Assembly: GCA_910587425.1 (NCBI GenBank)
Contig: CAJUKU010000001.1
Span: 99,233-163,232, forward strand
From: an uncultured Muribaculaceae bacterium
GTDB lineage: Bacteria > Bacteroidota > Bacteroidia > Bacteroidales > Muribaculaceae
Direction of reading: 5' to 3'
DNA: 64,000 nt
In this document: positions 44,919-55,078 of the stretch, in pieces
Numbering within the stretch: the stretch's first letter is position 1
Layout: every line of letters starts with the position of its first letter
Program-made: the position numbers and the translations under genes
The notes under the pieces: generated by a model
Told to the model about the DNA's origin: nothing
The model's input: the letters and a program-made list of their open reading frames with translations, nothing else
Database searches by the model: none

Positions 44919-44926
44919 TAACTTTG
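44919..44926 (+). promoter_or_regulatory. -7 box directly before tamL
   Basis: TAACTTTG ends 8 nt before the ATG at 44935. With the usual distance from box to transcript start, the leader would be only a few bases. The -33 element is not conserved. Confidence 0.55.
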
Positions 44927-44934
44927 CAACCCTG

Positions 44935-47304
44935 ATGACGCTCCGCAGACCAATCCGACGCATATCCTCATGCCACCTGCTTGCAGCCGCAGCCACCATC
45001 ATAACACTGATGCTCGGCGCGTGCAGCCCGGTAAAGCACGTCCCGCAGGGTCAGTATCTCGTGGAGGATGTCGATATGACGATCGAGAACCCCGACGGAG
45101 AGGTGCGTCAGGCTGATCTCGTCAACTACCTGCGTCAGACCCCCAACCACAAAGTTCTCGGATTCCTGAAGCTGCAGCTCGCCACCTACAGCCTGTCGGG
45201 CACAGACTCCACACGATGGTACAACCGCTGGCTGCGACGCCTCGGACAGCCTCCGGTAATATATGACCCTAAGCTAACAGCAACTTCCGAGAAACAGTTG
45301 CGCCAGGCGCTCATCAACCGCGGCTACATGGAAGCGTCGGTAGAAGCGGATACAATCACCGACAGCATCCGGCGTCGGGTAAGCGTGGATTACCGCATCA
45401 CCACCGGCTCACCTCACCGCATCAGTTCGGTGGATTACGACATTCCCGACACGGCAATAGCACGGCTCGTGCTCGCCGACTCAGCCCTCTTCACCCTCGC
45501 ACCGGGACAGCCATTCGACCGCAACAGGCTCGATTCCGAGCGAGCCATGATCACCCAGCGGCTGCGCAACCGCGGCTATTACGCATTCACGAAGGAGTAC
45601 ATAACGTTTGTAGCCGATACAGCTGAGGGCTCGTATGATGTCGGGCTGACCATGCAGGTACGCCCGCCCCGCTCCGCTTCGAATGCCAATATCGCCGACA
45701 CTCTCGCACACCACCAGAAATATTTCGTGCGCGACGTTTACTTCATCACCGACTATTCACCCGACACGGACACAGCCGCCGACGCCGTGCGTGACACCGT
45801 GCGCTACAACGGGATAGATATCATCTATGGATCCGACCACTATATAAAGCCGAAAGTACTTGAGGAGAAATGCTTCATACGTCCGGGCGAACTATACCGC
45901 GCGTATGAGGCTGACCGCACATACGAGGCACTCGCACAGCTCGGCATCCTCCATTCCATCAACATAGAGCTTGCACCTGCAGGATCTTTAGGCGATAACG
46001 GGCTTCTTGACGCATACATCTATCTCACGCGGAACAAGAAGCAGGGTGTGACCCTTGAACTTGAAGGCACCAACTCCGAGGGGGATCTCGGATTCGGAGT
46101 CGGGCTGACCTATCAGCACCGAAACCTCGGAAAAGTCTCCGACCTCTTCACCGCAAAATTCCGCATGAACTACGAGAGTCTGTCGGGAAATGTCAGCGGA
46201 CTGATCAACAACCGATATACGGAATATGCCGGCGAAGTCGGTATAACCTTCCCCAAATTTGAGTTCCCATTCCTTTCCCGACAGTTTAAACAGCGTGTCA
46301 AAGCCACCACAGAGTTCGCGTTGTCGTTCAACTATCAGGAACGCCCTGAGTACACCCGTATAATCGCAGGAGCAGCATGGAAGTACCGGTGGAGCGCCCA
46401 CTCCGGACGCGAACGACGCACGTTCGACCTCATAGACCTCAATTACGTCTACCTGCCGGAAAGCACCCTCGACTTCCTGAATCAGATAGCTCCCTCCAAC
46501 CCGTTGCTGCGCTACAGCTACGAAGATCACTTCATAGTCCGCACCGGTTATACATATTACCGTACAAACCGCCGCATAGCATCTTCGACGGCATCGCGCA
46601 ACGCAATGCGCCAACCGTTGATATACACCCTGCGTGCAGCAGCCGAGACCGCGGGCAATGTCCTGTATGCCATCTCATCGCTCAGCCATCAGAAACGTCG
46701 CGACGGCGTCTACCACCTCTTCGGCATACAATACTCGCAGTATGCCAAGGCAGAGGTAGATTATTCGATAACCCGCAATTTTGCCGATCGCCACTCACTC
46801 GCATTCCATGTCGGCGCAGGAATCGGCGTGCCATACGGCAATTCACGTGTGCTGCCGTTCGAGAAGCGCTTTTATGCAGGAGGTGCCAACGGAGTACGCG
46901 GCTGGGGTGTACGCACACTCGGACCCGGATCGTACGATTCGCGCAACTCCGTAACCGACTTTATAAACCAGTGCGGCGACATCAGCCTTCTGCTCAACGT
47001 AGAGTACCGCTGCCGGCTGTTCTGGGTGTTCGAGGGCGCAATTTTCGCCGATGCCGGCAACATCTGGACAATACACAACTACGAGAACCAGCCAGGAGGC
47101 ATGTTCCGTTTCAACACATTCTGGCGTCAGATCGCCGCAAGCTATGGAGCCGGACTGCGAATGGACTTCACCTACTTCCTGCTCCGCTTCGACCTCGGAA
47201 TGAAAGCCCACAATCCCGCGCGCGGTCAGGAGAGCTGGCCTATAATACACCCGCGCTGGGGGCGCGACGCGTCATTCCACTTCTCCGTAGGATATCCGTT
47301 CTGA
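44935..47304 (+). CDS. tamL: Translocation and assembly module lipoprotein TamL (BamA-family barrel)
   Basis: The 789-residue protein is an Omp85-type outer-membrane assembly factor. It starts with a lipoprotein signal (lipobox LGAC, Cys30), which marks the Bacteroidota TamL variant of TamA. POTRA-like repeats occupy about residues 40-400, and the C-terminal 16-strand barrel carries the FYAGGANGVRGWGVRTLGPG motif, corresponding to the VRGF/Y loop of the family. It ends in VGYPF. It should help insert outer-membrane proteins together with a TamB-like partner, which is not adjacent. The predicted mRNA is nearly leaderless. Confidence 0.9.
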   Translation: MTLRRPIRRISSCHLLAAAATIITLMLGACSPVKHVPQGQYLVEDVDMTIENPDGEVRQADLVNYLRQTPNHKVLGFLKLQLATYSLSGTDSTRWYNRWLRRLGQPPVIYDPKLTATSEKQLRQALINRGYMEASVEADTITDSIRRRVSVDYRITTGSPHRISSVDYDIPDTAIARLVLADSALFTLAPGQPFDRNRLDSERAMITQRLRNRGYYAFTKEYITFVADTAEGSYDVGLTMQVRPPRSASNANIADTLAHHQKYFVRDVYFITDYSPDTDTAADAVRDTVRYNGIDIIYGSDHYIKPKVLEEKCFIRPGELYRAYEADRTYEALAQLGILHSINIELAPAGSLGDNGLLDAYIYLTRNKKQGVTLELEGTNSEGDLGFGVGLTYQHRNLGKVSDLFTAKFRMNYESLSGNVSGLINNRYTEYAGEVGITFPKFEFPFLSRQFKQRVKATTEFALSFNYQERPEYTRIIAGAAWKYRWSAHSGRERRTFDLIDLNYVYLPESTLDFLNQIAPSNPLLRYSYEDHFIVRTGYTYYRTNRRIASSTASRNAMRQPLIYTLRAAAETAGNVLYAISSLSHQKRRDGVYHLFGIQYSQYAKAEVDYSITRNFADRHSLAFHVGAGIGVPYGNSRVLPFEKRFYAGGANGVRGWGVRTLGPGSYDSRNSVTDFINQCGDISLLLNVEYRCRLFWVFEGAIFADAGNIWTIHNYENQPGGMFRFNTFWRQIAASYGAGLRMDFTYFLLRFDLGMKAHNPARGQESWPIIHPRWGRDASFHFSVGYPF

Positions 47305-47354
47305 ACGCCACCGCCTGAAGGATTGTTCTATAAACAAAACACAACGTCAACACA

Positions 47355-48002
47355 ATGAAAAAACTCGTCATATTCGATCTCGACGGCACTCTCCTCAACA
47401 CCATCGCCGACCTCGCCGCAGCCACCAACTTCGCGCTCGAAGCCTGTGGATTCCCAACACATACCCCATCAATATATCCTACACTCGTAGGCAATGGTGT
47501 CACCAAACTGATAGAGCGGGCACTACCAGCCGAGCATCGCGACGAAGCAACTATCGAGACCGTGCGCCGCCGGTTCATGGAATACTACGACAATCATTGC
47601 TGCGACCTCACAGTCCCCTATCCGGGCATAACAGAACTATTGCAGACACTCGCTCAACGCGGGATCGACGTTGCTGTAGCCTCCAACAAATACCAGGCAG
47701 CCGTGGAACGCATAGTCTCCCACTATTTTCCCGATGTGAAATGGGCAGCTGTCGAGGGACACCGCGAGGGAGTGCCGAGCAAACCGGATCCATCGATCGT
47801 CTTCGGAATACTTGCCATCCATCCGACCCCTAAAGCCGACGTGCTCTATGTCGGCGATTCCGGCGTAGACATCGACACCGCCCATCGCGCATGCGTAGAC
47901 TGCGTGGGTGTGACATGGGGATTCCGCCCCGAATCTGAGCTCAAGGCACATTATGCCGACAACATAGCCGAAACTCCCACCGACATACTCGCACTGCTCT
48001 GA
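47355..48002 (+). CDS. HAD hydrolase, phosphoglycolate phosphatase-like
   Basis: The 215-residue protein has the nucleophile motif FDLDGTLLNT (Asp8, Asp10), the helical cap with VGNGVTKLIERAL, VASNK for motif II, SKPDPSIVF for motif III and VGDSGVDIDTA for motif IV. All catalytic residues are present and the closest role is Gph-like phosphoglycolate phosphatase, though substrate calls in this family are often wrong. It begins 50 bp after tamL. Confidence 0.87.
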   Translation: MKKLVIFDLDGTLLNTIADLAAATNFALEACGFPTHTPSIYPTLVGNGVTKLIERALPAEHRDEATIETVRRRFMEYYDNHCCDLTVPYPGITELLQTLAQRGIDVAVASNKYQAAVERIVSHYFPDVKWAAVEGHREGVPSKPDPSIVFGILAIHPTPKADVLYVGDSGVDIDTAHRACVDCVGVTWGFRPESELKAHYADNIAETPTDILALL

Positions 48003-48103
48003 CACACTGCGCAGTATCCGACAGGCACACAGCCGCCTCATAACCTGCAACATCCGCCGCACGATGCAACATCACGGGCGCGCGGTTAAAAAACACTAAC
48101 CGC

Positions 48104-48134
48104 TTGCTTTTTTCGCCGCGACACGCTAAATTTG
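48104..48134 (+). promoter_or_regulatory. Promoter of the relA/spoT gene
   Basis: TTG (48104-48106), 20 nt, TAAATTTG (48127-48134). The leader to the ATG at 48154 would be about 15 nt. Confidence 0.7.
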
Positions 48135-48153
48135 TAAATTGAACCGATTTGCA

Positions 48154-50421
48154 ATGAAAGCGACTGCTATGACCGAAGAGCATCTGATGACACCCGAAGA
48201 AGAAGACCGGCTGATCGAGCGTGAATTTAACGATGTCCTGCAGGGATATCTGAACAGCAACCACCGCAAGAAAGTCGACATCATCGAGCGTGCCTACCGC
48301 TTCGCCAAGAAAGCGCACAGCGGTATTCGCCGGCGCTCCGGCGAACCTTACATACTTCACCCGATAGCCGTTGCCAAGATTGCGAGCCAGGAGATTGGAC
48401 TTGGCTCCACATCAATCTGTGCCGCGCTGCTGCACGATGTTGTTGAGGATACCGAATATACCGTTGAAGATATCGAGCGTCTTTTCGGCAAGAAGATAGC
48501 ACGCATTGTAGCAGGTCTTACAAAAATCTCGGGTGGCATTTTCGGCGACCAGGCATCGGCTCAGGCAGAGAACTTCCGCAAGCTGCTCCTCACCATGAGC
48601 GAGGATATACGCGTAGTGCTCATCAAGATGGCTGACCGCCTGCACAACATGCGCACACTCGGCTCCATGGCACCCGCCAAACAGTACAAGATCGCCGGCG
48701 AGACCCTGTATATCTATGCCCCGCTTGCACACCGCCTCGGATTATTTGAGATCAAGACCGAGCTTGAAGACCTCAGCTTCAAGTACGAGCACCCGCATGC
48801 CTACGAGCGCATAGCGCAGCAGATACGGGAGTCGGAGGCTCGCCGATCGGCGGTCTACAACGACTTCTCAACACCGATACTCAAGAGCCTCGACCGCATG
48901 GGGCTTAATTACGATGCGAAGGCACGCCTGAAATCGGTATATTCCATCTGGCGGAAGATGGAGACTAAGCATGTGCCATTCGAGGAGGTATATGACCTCT
49001 ACGCCATGCGCATCATCTTCGACTGCGACGACCCATCGCAAGAGAAAGCTATCTGCTGGAACATATACTCTGCGATAACCGACCTATACCGCCTGCATCC
49101 TGACCGCACCCGCGACTGGATCAGCAACCCAAAGGCAAACGGATACCAGGCACTGCACCTTACAGTCATGGGACCCGACGGCAATTGGGTCGAGGTGCAG
49201 ATACGCTCGCGCCGCATGGATGAGATCGCCGAGAAAGGCTTTGCCGCCCACTGGAAATACAAGATCGGCGAAGGTGATGAGGAATCGGAGCTCAACGTAT
49301 GGCTCCGCACTATCAAGGACATACTCGACGACCCGAACCCGAACGCCATCGACTTTCTCGACACACTCAAACTCAACCTGTTTGCGTCGGAGATTGTCGT
49401 TTTCACTCCGAAAGGGGAACTTATCACACTGCCTACCGAATCAACCGTACTCGACGTAGCGTTTGAGCTCCACTCGCAGATCGGCACCCATTGCATAGCC
49501 GGCAAAGTGAATCATAAGCTCGTGCCGCTGAGCCATCGACTGAACTCAGGCGACCAGGTGGAGGTGCTCACTTCACAATCACAGACACCGAAAGAGGAAT
49601 GGATGGGATTTCTCGCCACGGCTAAGGCACGGACCCGCCTGCGCGCCGCCCTGCGCCGCGAGCAGCAACCGATGGTCGACAAGGGACATGAGATCCTGAA
49701 CAAATTCCTTGCTGACGCCGAAGTCGAGGCAACCAATGAGATCATCACCAAGATGATGGCTTTCTATAAGGTCACATCGCGCGATGCACTCTACTATAAG
49801 CTGGGCACAGGAGAACTCTCGCTCGACGGCTACATCCTCAAGGAATCACCTAAAACCGAACCTTCGCTTCTCCAAAAGATATTCCGCATAGGCAGAACGG
49901 CACCGCGCCCGGCAGAGCCACCGCTGATTGTGCCGGAACGCATAAACCTGAAAGAGACATACCACCTGCGCTTCGACGACTCCGGACGCAACTTCGTGTT
50001 TGCCGACTGCTGCCGCCCGATTCCCGGTGATGACGTGATGGGATTCGTCAATGATCTCGGACAGGTTGAGGTGCATTCATTGACCTGCCCCCGTGCGCAG
50101 GTGCTCAAAGCCGGTCATGGCACACGCATCGTGAGCACATCATGGGATGAAGTCCGTGAGAAATTCCTCGCCGAGATACACATCGAGGGAGTAGACCGCC
50201 ACGGAATCCTCCAGGAACTCACGCAGATGATCTCTAACCACCTGAACATCGACATCCGCTCCCTGCATATCGACACCGACAAGGAGGTATTCACATGCCG
50301 TCTGACAGTGCTCGTCAGCGACACCGAGGTTGTCAACCAGCTATGCGAGAAAGTAAGAAAGATCAAAGGTGTGCAGAATGCCGCCCGCGTAGCCGACGGA
50401 TCGGAGACACCAACAGCATGA
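48154..50421 (+). CDS. RelA/SpoT-family bifunctional (p)ppGpp synthetase/hydrolase
   Basis: The enzyme makes and degrades the alarmones ppGpp and pppGpp. A TTG at 48139 is in frame, but it sits almost at the predicted transcript start, so the ATG at 48154 (755 residues) is preferred. The N-terminal hydrolase domain is intact (HPIAVAKI, LLHDVVEDTEYT). The synthetase domain follows at about 230-370, with VYSIWRKME, SNPKANGYQALHLTV and VEVQIRSRRMDEIAEKG. TGS (about 395-460) and a C-terminal ACT domain (about 675-750) complete the protein. The intact HD motif argues for a SpoT/Rel type, not a hydrolase-dead RelA. An HD phosphohydrolase gene follows after 40 bp. Confidence 0.95.
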   Translation: MKATAMTEEHLMTPEEEDRLIEREFNDVLQGYLNSNHRKKVDIIERAYRFAKKAHSGIRRRSGEPYILHPIAVAKIASQEIGLGSTSICAALLHDVVEDTEYTVEDIERLFGKKIARIVAGLTKISGGIFGDQASAQAENFRKLLLTMSEDIRVVLIKMADRLHNMRTLGSMAPAKQYKIAGETLYIYAPLAHRLGLFEIKTELEDLSFKYEHPHAYERIAQQIRESEARRSAVYNDFSTPILKSLDRMGLNYDAKARLKSVYSIWRKMETKHVPFEEVYDLYAMRIIFDCDDPSQEKAICWNIYSAITDLYRLHPDRTRDWISNPKANGYQALHLTVMGPDGNWVEVQIRSRRMDEIAEKGFAAHWKYKIGEGDEESELNVWLRTIKDILDDPNPNAIDFLDTLKLNLFASEIVVFTPKGELITLPTESTVLDVAFELHSQIGTHCIAGKVNHKLVPLSHRLNSGDQVEVLTSQSQTPKEEWMGFLATAKARTRLRAALRREQQPMVDKGHEILNKFLADAEVEATNEIITKMMAFYKVTSRDALYYKLGTGELSLDGYILKESPKTEPSLLQKIFRIGRTAPRPAEPPLIVPERINLKETYHLRFDDSGRNFVFADCCRPIPGDDVMGFVNDLGQVEVHSLTCPRAQVLKAGHGTRIVSTSWDEVREKFLAEIHIEGVDRHGILQELTQMISNHLNIDIRSLHIDTDKEVFTCRLTVLVSDTEVVNQLCEKVRKIKGVQNAARVADGSETPTA

Positions 50422-50461
50422 ACAGAAACTAAAGCATCTTACCGAACGACCGACAGCAAAA

Positions 50462-52525
50462 ATGGCAGCAGAACAGACTCCACGACACGACACATGGCTG
50501 CGATGGGCAGTGTTTATCGCAGCAGCGATACTGCTCGTTTATTTCCTGCCCCGCAACGACGGCAGACGCTTCACCTACGAGGAGAACCGCCCCTGGGCAT
50601 ACTCACTGCTCACAGCTCCATTCGACATACCGGTGCACCTCGACTCCATAAGTGCCCGGCATCTGCGCGACAGCCTTGAGACCTCGTTCGAACCTATATT
50701 CCGCCGCGACGAGGAAACCGCCCGGCGCGCTGTAGCTGAATACACAAACCGTCTGCGGACTATTGACGGACTCAACCTAACATACGCGGAGCGCTCACGC
50801 CTGACAGCAGAGTTCAAACGCCTGTTTGACAACGGCATCGTAGCGCCGGAAGTCTATGCAGAGATCAACTCCGGCAGACTGCCACGCGTGCGCATGATCA
50901 ACGACAACGTCACCGCATCACGTGCTACCACAGGATTCCTTTCGGCACGACGCGCATACTCACACATCGACAGCATCTTCCGCGAGTCGCACATACAGCA
51001 TGCCATAAGCGCCACCGGACTTGCCGAACTCCTGACACCGAATGTGCAGATAGACAGCGTGGAGACTTCGCGGCTTCACGATGATCTGATGCAGCGCGCG
51101 CTCGCGCCTATAGGAGTTGTGCAGAAGGGGGAGCGTATAATCGACAAGGGGGATATCGTAAATGCAAGGCTCTACACACTACTGACCACCTACGAACAGA
51201 TGGCGGCAAAGCGTGGCGACGTCGACAAAGTGGAGAACTATTACACCATAGGCGGACAGTTGCTCTACATACTGCTGATGTTCGGCGCGCTCTACGCATT
51301 CCTATACTTTTTCCGCCGCGATTACTACCTGTCGCGGAACGTGCTGCTCATGCTGATGCTCGTCATCACTGTGTTCACGCTGTTCGCATTCGGAATGTCG
51401 AAGGCATTCACATCCGGACTTTATGTAGCTCCTTTCGCCCTTATCCCGATAGTGCTCGTCGTATTCCTCGATTCCCGCACCGCATTCTTCTCCCACATGG
51501 TCACAGTGCTGTTGAGCACTCTCGTCAGCAGCTTCCCGCTTGAATTCATTTTCGTACAGTTCCTTGCCGGTGTGACAGCCATTGTGAGCATCAAGGAGCT
51601 TTCGCGCCGCTCACAGCTGATACAGTCTGCACTGCTCGTGTTTGTGGCATACGCCGTAAGCTATACCGCCATCGAACTTCTTCACAACTCCTCAACATCC
51701 GCACTGCAGCCGCGTATGTTCGGCTACTTCGCCGTGAATGCGGTATTCATATCATTCGCATACGTGGCGATCTTTGTGATCGAGAAACTGTTCGGCTTCA
51801 CATCGAGAGTCACTCTCGTTGAGCTGTCTGACATCAACAACCCGGTTCTACGCGAACTCTCCGAGGAGTGTCCGGGCACATTCCAGCACTCCATGGCTGT
51901 CAGCAACCTCGCTTCGGCAGCCGCGCACCGCATAGGCGCCAACGTGCAGCTTGTACGTGCCGGCGCGCTGTATCATGACATCGGCAAGATTGACAATCCC
52001 GCATTCTTCACCGAGAACCAGCATGGAGTCAATCCGCACGACTCGCTCGACCCCGTGCAGAGCGCACGCATAGTGATCGGACATGTGACCGACGGATTGC
52101 GCCGTGCCGACAAGGCAAAACTTCCGGCTAAGATAGCCACATTCATCACCGAGCACCACGGAAGAGGCAAGGCACGCTATTTCTACAACACATGGTGCAA
52201 TCTCCACCCCGACCAGAAACCTGACGAGGCGGCATTCACCTATCCGGGACCGAATCCCACGTCACGGGAGACCTCCATACTGATGATGGCTGATGCCGTA
52301 GAGGCTGCATCAAGAAGCCTCACAGACCACTCGGAAGAAGCGATCACCGCACTCGTCAACCGAATAATAGACTCGCAGGTCGCCGAGGGGCTTCATAACG
52401 ACTCCACGATCTCATTCCGCGATGTGGCAGAGATCAAGGAGACATTCATCACACGACTGCGCACAATGTATCACTCACGCATCTCATATCCCGAGCTGCA
52501 GAAAAAACAACAACCCGAACCATGA
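50462..52525 (+). CDS. PgpH-like seven-transmembrane HD phosphohydrolase
   Basis: The 687-residue protein has an N-terminal membrane anchor, an extracytoplasmic 7TMR-HDED-like domain (about 45-260), a block of seven transmembrane helices (about 265-455), and a cytosolic HDIG domain. That domain has CPGTFQHSMAVSNLASAAAH, LYHDIGKIDNPAFFTENQ and FITEHHGRGKARYFY, carrying the metal-binding histidines and aspartate. PgpH relatives hydrolyse cyclic di-AMP. The activity here is inferred. It shares ATGA overlap with the DUF4919 gene and probably heads a four-gene unit. Confidence 0.9.
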   Translation: MAAEQTPRHDTWLRWAVFIAAAILLVYFLPRNDGRRFTYEENRPWAYSLLTAPFDIPVHLDSISARHLRDSLETSFEPIFRRDEETARRAVAEYTNRLRTIDGLNLTYAERSRLTAEFKRLFDNGIVAPEVYAEINSGRLPRVRMINDNVTASRATTGFLSARRAYSHIDSIFRESHIQHAISATGLAELLTPNVQIDSVETSRLHDDLMQRALAPIGVVQKGERIIDKGDIVNARLYTLLTTYEQMAAKRGDVDKVENYYTIGGQLLYILLMFGALYAFLYFFRRDYYLSRNVLLMLMLVITVFTLFAFGMSKAFTSGLYVAPFALIPIVLVVFLDSRTAFFSHMVTVLLSTLVSSFPLEFIFVQFLAGVTAIVSIKELSRRSQLIQSALLVFVAYAVSYTAIELLHNSSTSALQPRMFGYFAVNAVFISFAYVAIFVIEKLFGFTSRVTLVELSDINNPVLRELSEECPGTFQHSMAVSNLASAAAHRIGANVQLVRAGALYHDIGKIDNPAFFTENQHGVNPHDSLDPVQSARIVIGHVTDGLRRADKAKLPAKIATFITEHHGRGKARYFYNTWCNLHPDQKPDEAAFTYPGPNPTSRETSILMMADAVEAASRSLTDHSEEAITALVNRIIDSQVAEGLHNDSTISFRDVAEIKETFITRLRTMYHSRISYPELQKKQQPEP

Positions 52526-53235
52526 ACCGCATCCTCCTCAATACCATAATAGCACTCTTTGCCGCGCTGCCCCTGATATGCGCCGCTCAGAGCAAGCAGC
52601 CGGAGTTCAAACGTGAAATCCCGGATCTCGAGGCTATACAGAAAGCTGTCAACGACCGCCATTCACCATATTACTACCCCCGCCTGATGGAGGAGTATCA
52701 CCACAACGATACCCTCATGAAACTCGACAAATTCCGCCACCTATACTTCGGCTACATGTTTCAGGAGGACTACAACCCCTACCGTCCGAAGGCTTATCAG
52801 GACAACCTTGTCGAACTCACCTCAAAGCGCGAGTGGACGCGTCAGGAATGCGATTCGGTAATCAAGTATTCGGAAATGTCGCTCGAAGACAACCCCTTCG
52901 ATCTCCGCCGCATGGTCAACCTGATCTCGGCACTGCGCACCAAGGGCAAGAACAACCTTGCAAAGATATGGCAATACAAGCTCGACTACATACTTATGGC
53001 TATCGTATCGTCGGGCACAGGACTTGACGAGGAGAACGCCTGGTACGTCATAGAGCCGGAACATGAATACGTGCTGCTGAACGCCATGGGGCAGATAGCA
53101 GTGAAGCATGTTTTCTACGAGCCTTATTATGAATTTATAACCGCCCGCGGACCGCAGGGCGAGACTTCCGGTTACTATTTCAACATACAGACCATCCTCG
53201 ACGAATACTACCGGAAATATCCAGAAGAACAATGA
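52522..53235 (+). CDS. DUF4919 exported protein
   Basis: The 237-residue precursor has a signal peptide of about 22 residues ending ICAAQ. The helical mature part contains YYPRLMEEYHHNDTLMKLDKF and the LYFGYMFQEDYNPYR segment typical of DUF4919 proteins, which are confined mostly to Bacteroidota and have no known role. Its ATG overlaps the HD phosphohydrolase stop, and its stop overlaps the next ATG. Confidence 0.85.
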   Translation: MNRILLNTIIALFAALPLICAAQSKQPEFKREIPDLEAIQKAVNDRHSPYYYPRLMEEYHHNDTLMKLDKFRHLYFGYMFQEDYNPYRPKAYQDNLVELTSKREWTRQECDSVIKYSEMSLEDNPFDLRRMVNLISALRTKGKNNLAKIWQYKLDYILMAIVSSGTGLDEENAWYVIEPEHEYVLLNAMGQIAVKHVFYEPYYEFITARGPQGETSGYYFNIQTILDEYYRKYPEEQ

Positions 53236-53987
53236 CCGACGCAAACCGGACCGAAACCCAAGAGCAACGCATACCCACACTGTACCTGCTGCCTTCGACA
53301 CTCGCCGACGTGCCGCCGGCAAGCGTGATGCCGCAGCGCAACATAGAGATAGCACGCACGGTGCGCCACTTCATCGTGGAGAACGTGCGCACTGCCCGAC
53401 GTTTCCTGAAACGCTGTGACCCGACGATAGATATCGACGCGCTGACATTCGCCACACTCGACGAGCACACCCCGGCATCAGAGATACCCGCAATGCTCAC
53501 GCCGATGGAACGGGGAGCCGATATGGCTGTGATATCCGAGGCGGGATGCCCTGCCGTAGCCGATCCCGGCGCCGAAGCAGTCGCTGTGGCACAACGCCGG
53601 GGTTATCGCGTAGATCCGCTGGTGGGACCATCGAGCATACTGCTCGCGCTCATGGCTTCAGGTTTCAACGGTCAGACATTTGCATTCGCAGGCTACCTCC
53701 CGGTTGATCCGCAGTGGCGCACAGCCACCCTGCGCGAGATGCAGCGGCGCATCATCCGCGAGCACCAGACGCAGATCTTCATCGAGACTCCTTACCGGAA
53801 CTCCAAACTGATAGCATCACTCTGCCAGACACTGCCGCGCGAGATGATGCTCTGCGTGGCAGCCGACATAACAGGCCCCTCACAACGGATAATAACACGC
53901 CCGCTGAGCTGGTGGGCAACAAACTCACTTGAACTACCGCGTATACCTACAATATTCCTCCTCTATACCGACGCACCGGCACGATAA
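53232..53987 (+). CDS. RsmI-like SAM-dependent methyltransferase
   Basis: The 251-residue protein belongs to the tetrapyrrole methylase fold used by RsmI, which methylates the 2'-OH of C1402 in 16S rRNA. It has TLYLLPSTL, the GADMAVISEAGCPAVADPG motif and VGPSSILLALMASGFNGQTFAFAGYLP. The sequence is shorter and more divergent at its N-terminus than classical RsmI, a form common in Bacteroidota that may be a second paralog. It overlaps DUF4919 by 4 nt and the metallo-hydrolase gene by 1 nt (TAATG). Confidence 0.85.
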   Translation: MTDANRTETQEQRIPTLYLLPSTLADVPPASVMPQRNIEIARTVRHFIVENVRTARRFLKRCDPTIDIDALTFATLDEHTPASEIPAMLTPMERGADMAVISEAGCPAVADPGAEAVAVAQRRGYRVDPLVGPSSILLALMASGFNGQTFAFAGYLPVDPQWRTATLREMQRRIIREHQTQIFIETPYRNSKLIASLCQTLPREMMLCVAADITGPSQRIITRPLSWWATNSLELPRIPTIFLLYTDAPAR

Positions 53988-55048
53988 TGAGCAAGAAGAT
54001 CAAATTTCACTTCAACCCGCACATACAGCCGAGCCTGTTTGAGGATCTTGACCTACCCGACAACCGCCTGGAGGATCTGCCCTCCATGCCCGACCCGGAG
54101 GAATTCATAGTCGACCGCATGGAGATGCCGGGAGTGCAATCCTCTGCATCTCCGTCCAACCCCCTTGCAGCACCCATAAACGGCATAAAGGAACGCGATA
54201 CGGTATTTTTCATCAGCTTCGGCAGCGGTAGCAGCGGCAACTCGGCATTCGTAGCCGACAATACCGGCGGATTCATCATTGATGCTGGAGTAGATCTTCA
54301 CCGCGTCACGGAGACGCTCGCAGGATGCGGTTTCTCGATGAACGACGTCAAAGGAATCATCCTCACACACGACCACAGCGATCACGTGCACTATGTCTAC
54401 ACCTATGTGCGCCGCAACCCTCACATACGGGTCTACTGCACCCCGCGGGCGTTCAACGGAATAATGCGACGCCACGGCATATCGCGTCGTCTGAAAGACT
54501 ATCATGTGCCGATCCACAAGGAATTTCCCTTCACTATCGGTGCATTCGAGATCACGGCATTTGAAGTGTCGCACGATGGCATGGACAACGCCGGTTTCTT
54601 CATCCGCCGACCCGCCGATCCGGAAGCCCCCACAATGGCTGTCGCCACTGACCTCGGCTGCATAACCGACCGTGTGGATCATTACATGCGTCAGGCTACA
54701 CACATAGTGATCGAATCAAACTACGACCTCGCTATGCTGCGCAACGGTCCCTATCCGGCTCATCTCAAGGCTCGCATCGAGGCACCGACCGGACATCTTG
54801 ACAACGTCGTGGCGGCACGCTATATCGCCTCAATAGCCTCCGCAAAGCTGCGCCATGTCTTCCTGTGCCACCTCAGCCAGGACAACAATAAGCCTGAGAT
54901 TGCGGCAGCAGCCATGACCGACGCACTCAACGCGCTCCGCAGCGGCGCAGACGCGGAAGCACAGACCGCCCTCCCCGAGGCTCCGATACTTGTCACGCCA
55001 CTCCCCCGCCTCTCCGCATCACAGCTCTTCACACTCCGCACCGTATGA
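53987..55048 (+). CDS. MBL-fold metallo-hydrolase, YycJ/WalJ-like
   Basis: The 353-residue protein has an N-terminal extension of about 70 residues without a known domain, then a beta-lactamase-fold domain opening with SFGSGSSGNSAFVA and the metal-binding motif LTHDHSDHVHYV, followed by FEVSHDGMDNAGFFI, ATDLGCI and HVFLCHLSQDNN. This layout matches the YycJ/WalJ group of cytosolic metallo-hydrolases, some of which act as 5'-3' exonucleases. The start A overlaps the last base of the preceding stop codon. Confidence 0.87.
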   Translation: MSKKIKFHFNPHIQPSLFEDLDLPDNRLEDLPSMPDPEEFIVDRMEMPGVQSSASPSNPLAAPINGIKERDTVFFISFGSGSSGNSAFVADNTGGFIIDAGVDLHRVTETLAGCGFSMNDVKGIILTHDHSDHVHYVYTYVRRNPHIRVYCTPRAFNGIMRRHGISRRLKDYHVPIHKEFPFTIGAFEITAFEVSHDGMDNAGFFIRRPADPEAPTMAVATDLGCITDRVDHYMRQATHIVIESNYDLAMLRNGPYPAHLKARIEAPTGHLDNVVAARYIASIASAKLRHVFLCHLSQDNNKPEIAAAAMTDALNALRSGADAEAQTALPEAPILVTPLPRLSASQLFTLRTV

Positions 55049-55066
55049 TTTATCACCGGAAATGAC

Positions 55067-55074
55067 TAATTTTG
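55067..55074 (+). promoter_or_regulatory. -7 box directly before the flippase-like gene
   Basis: TAATTTTG ends only 4 nt before the ATG at 55079, so a transcript from here would begin at or next to the start codon. No -33 TTTG is visible. Confidence 0.45.
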
Positions 55075-55078
55075 CGCC

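Noticed and set aside
46377..47318. Plus-strand frame of 313 codons inside tamL
   Set aside because: It overlaps the conserved barrel of TamL in another frame and has an Arg-rich, low-quality sequence with no domain.
48139..48153. TTG start adding five residues to the RelA/SpoT protein
   Set aside because: It lies 5 nt after the -7 box, at or next to the expected transcript start, and the residues are not part of the conserved domain.
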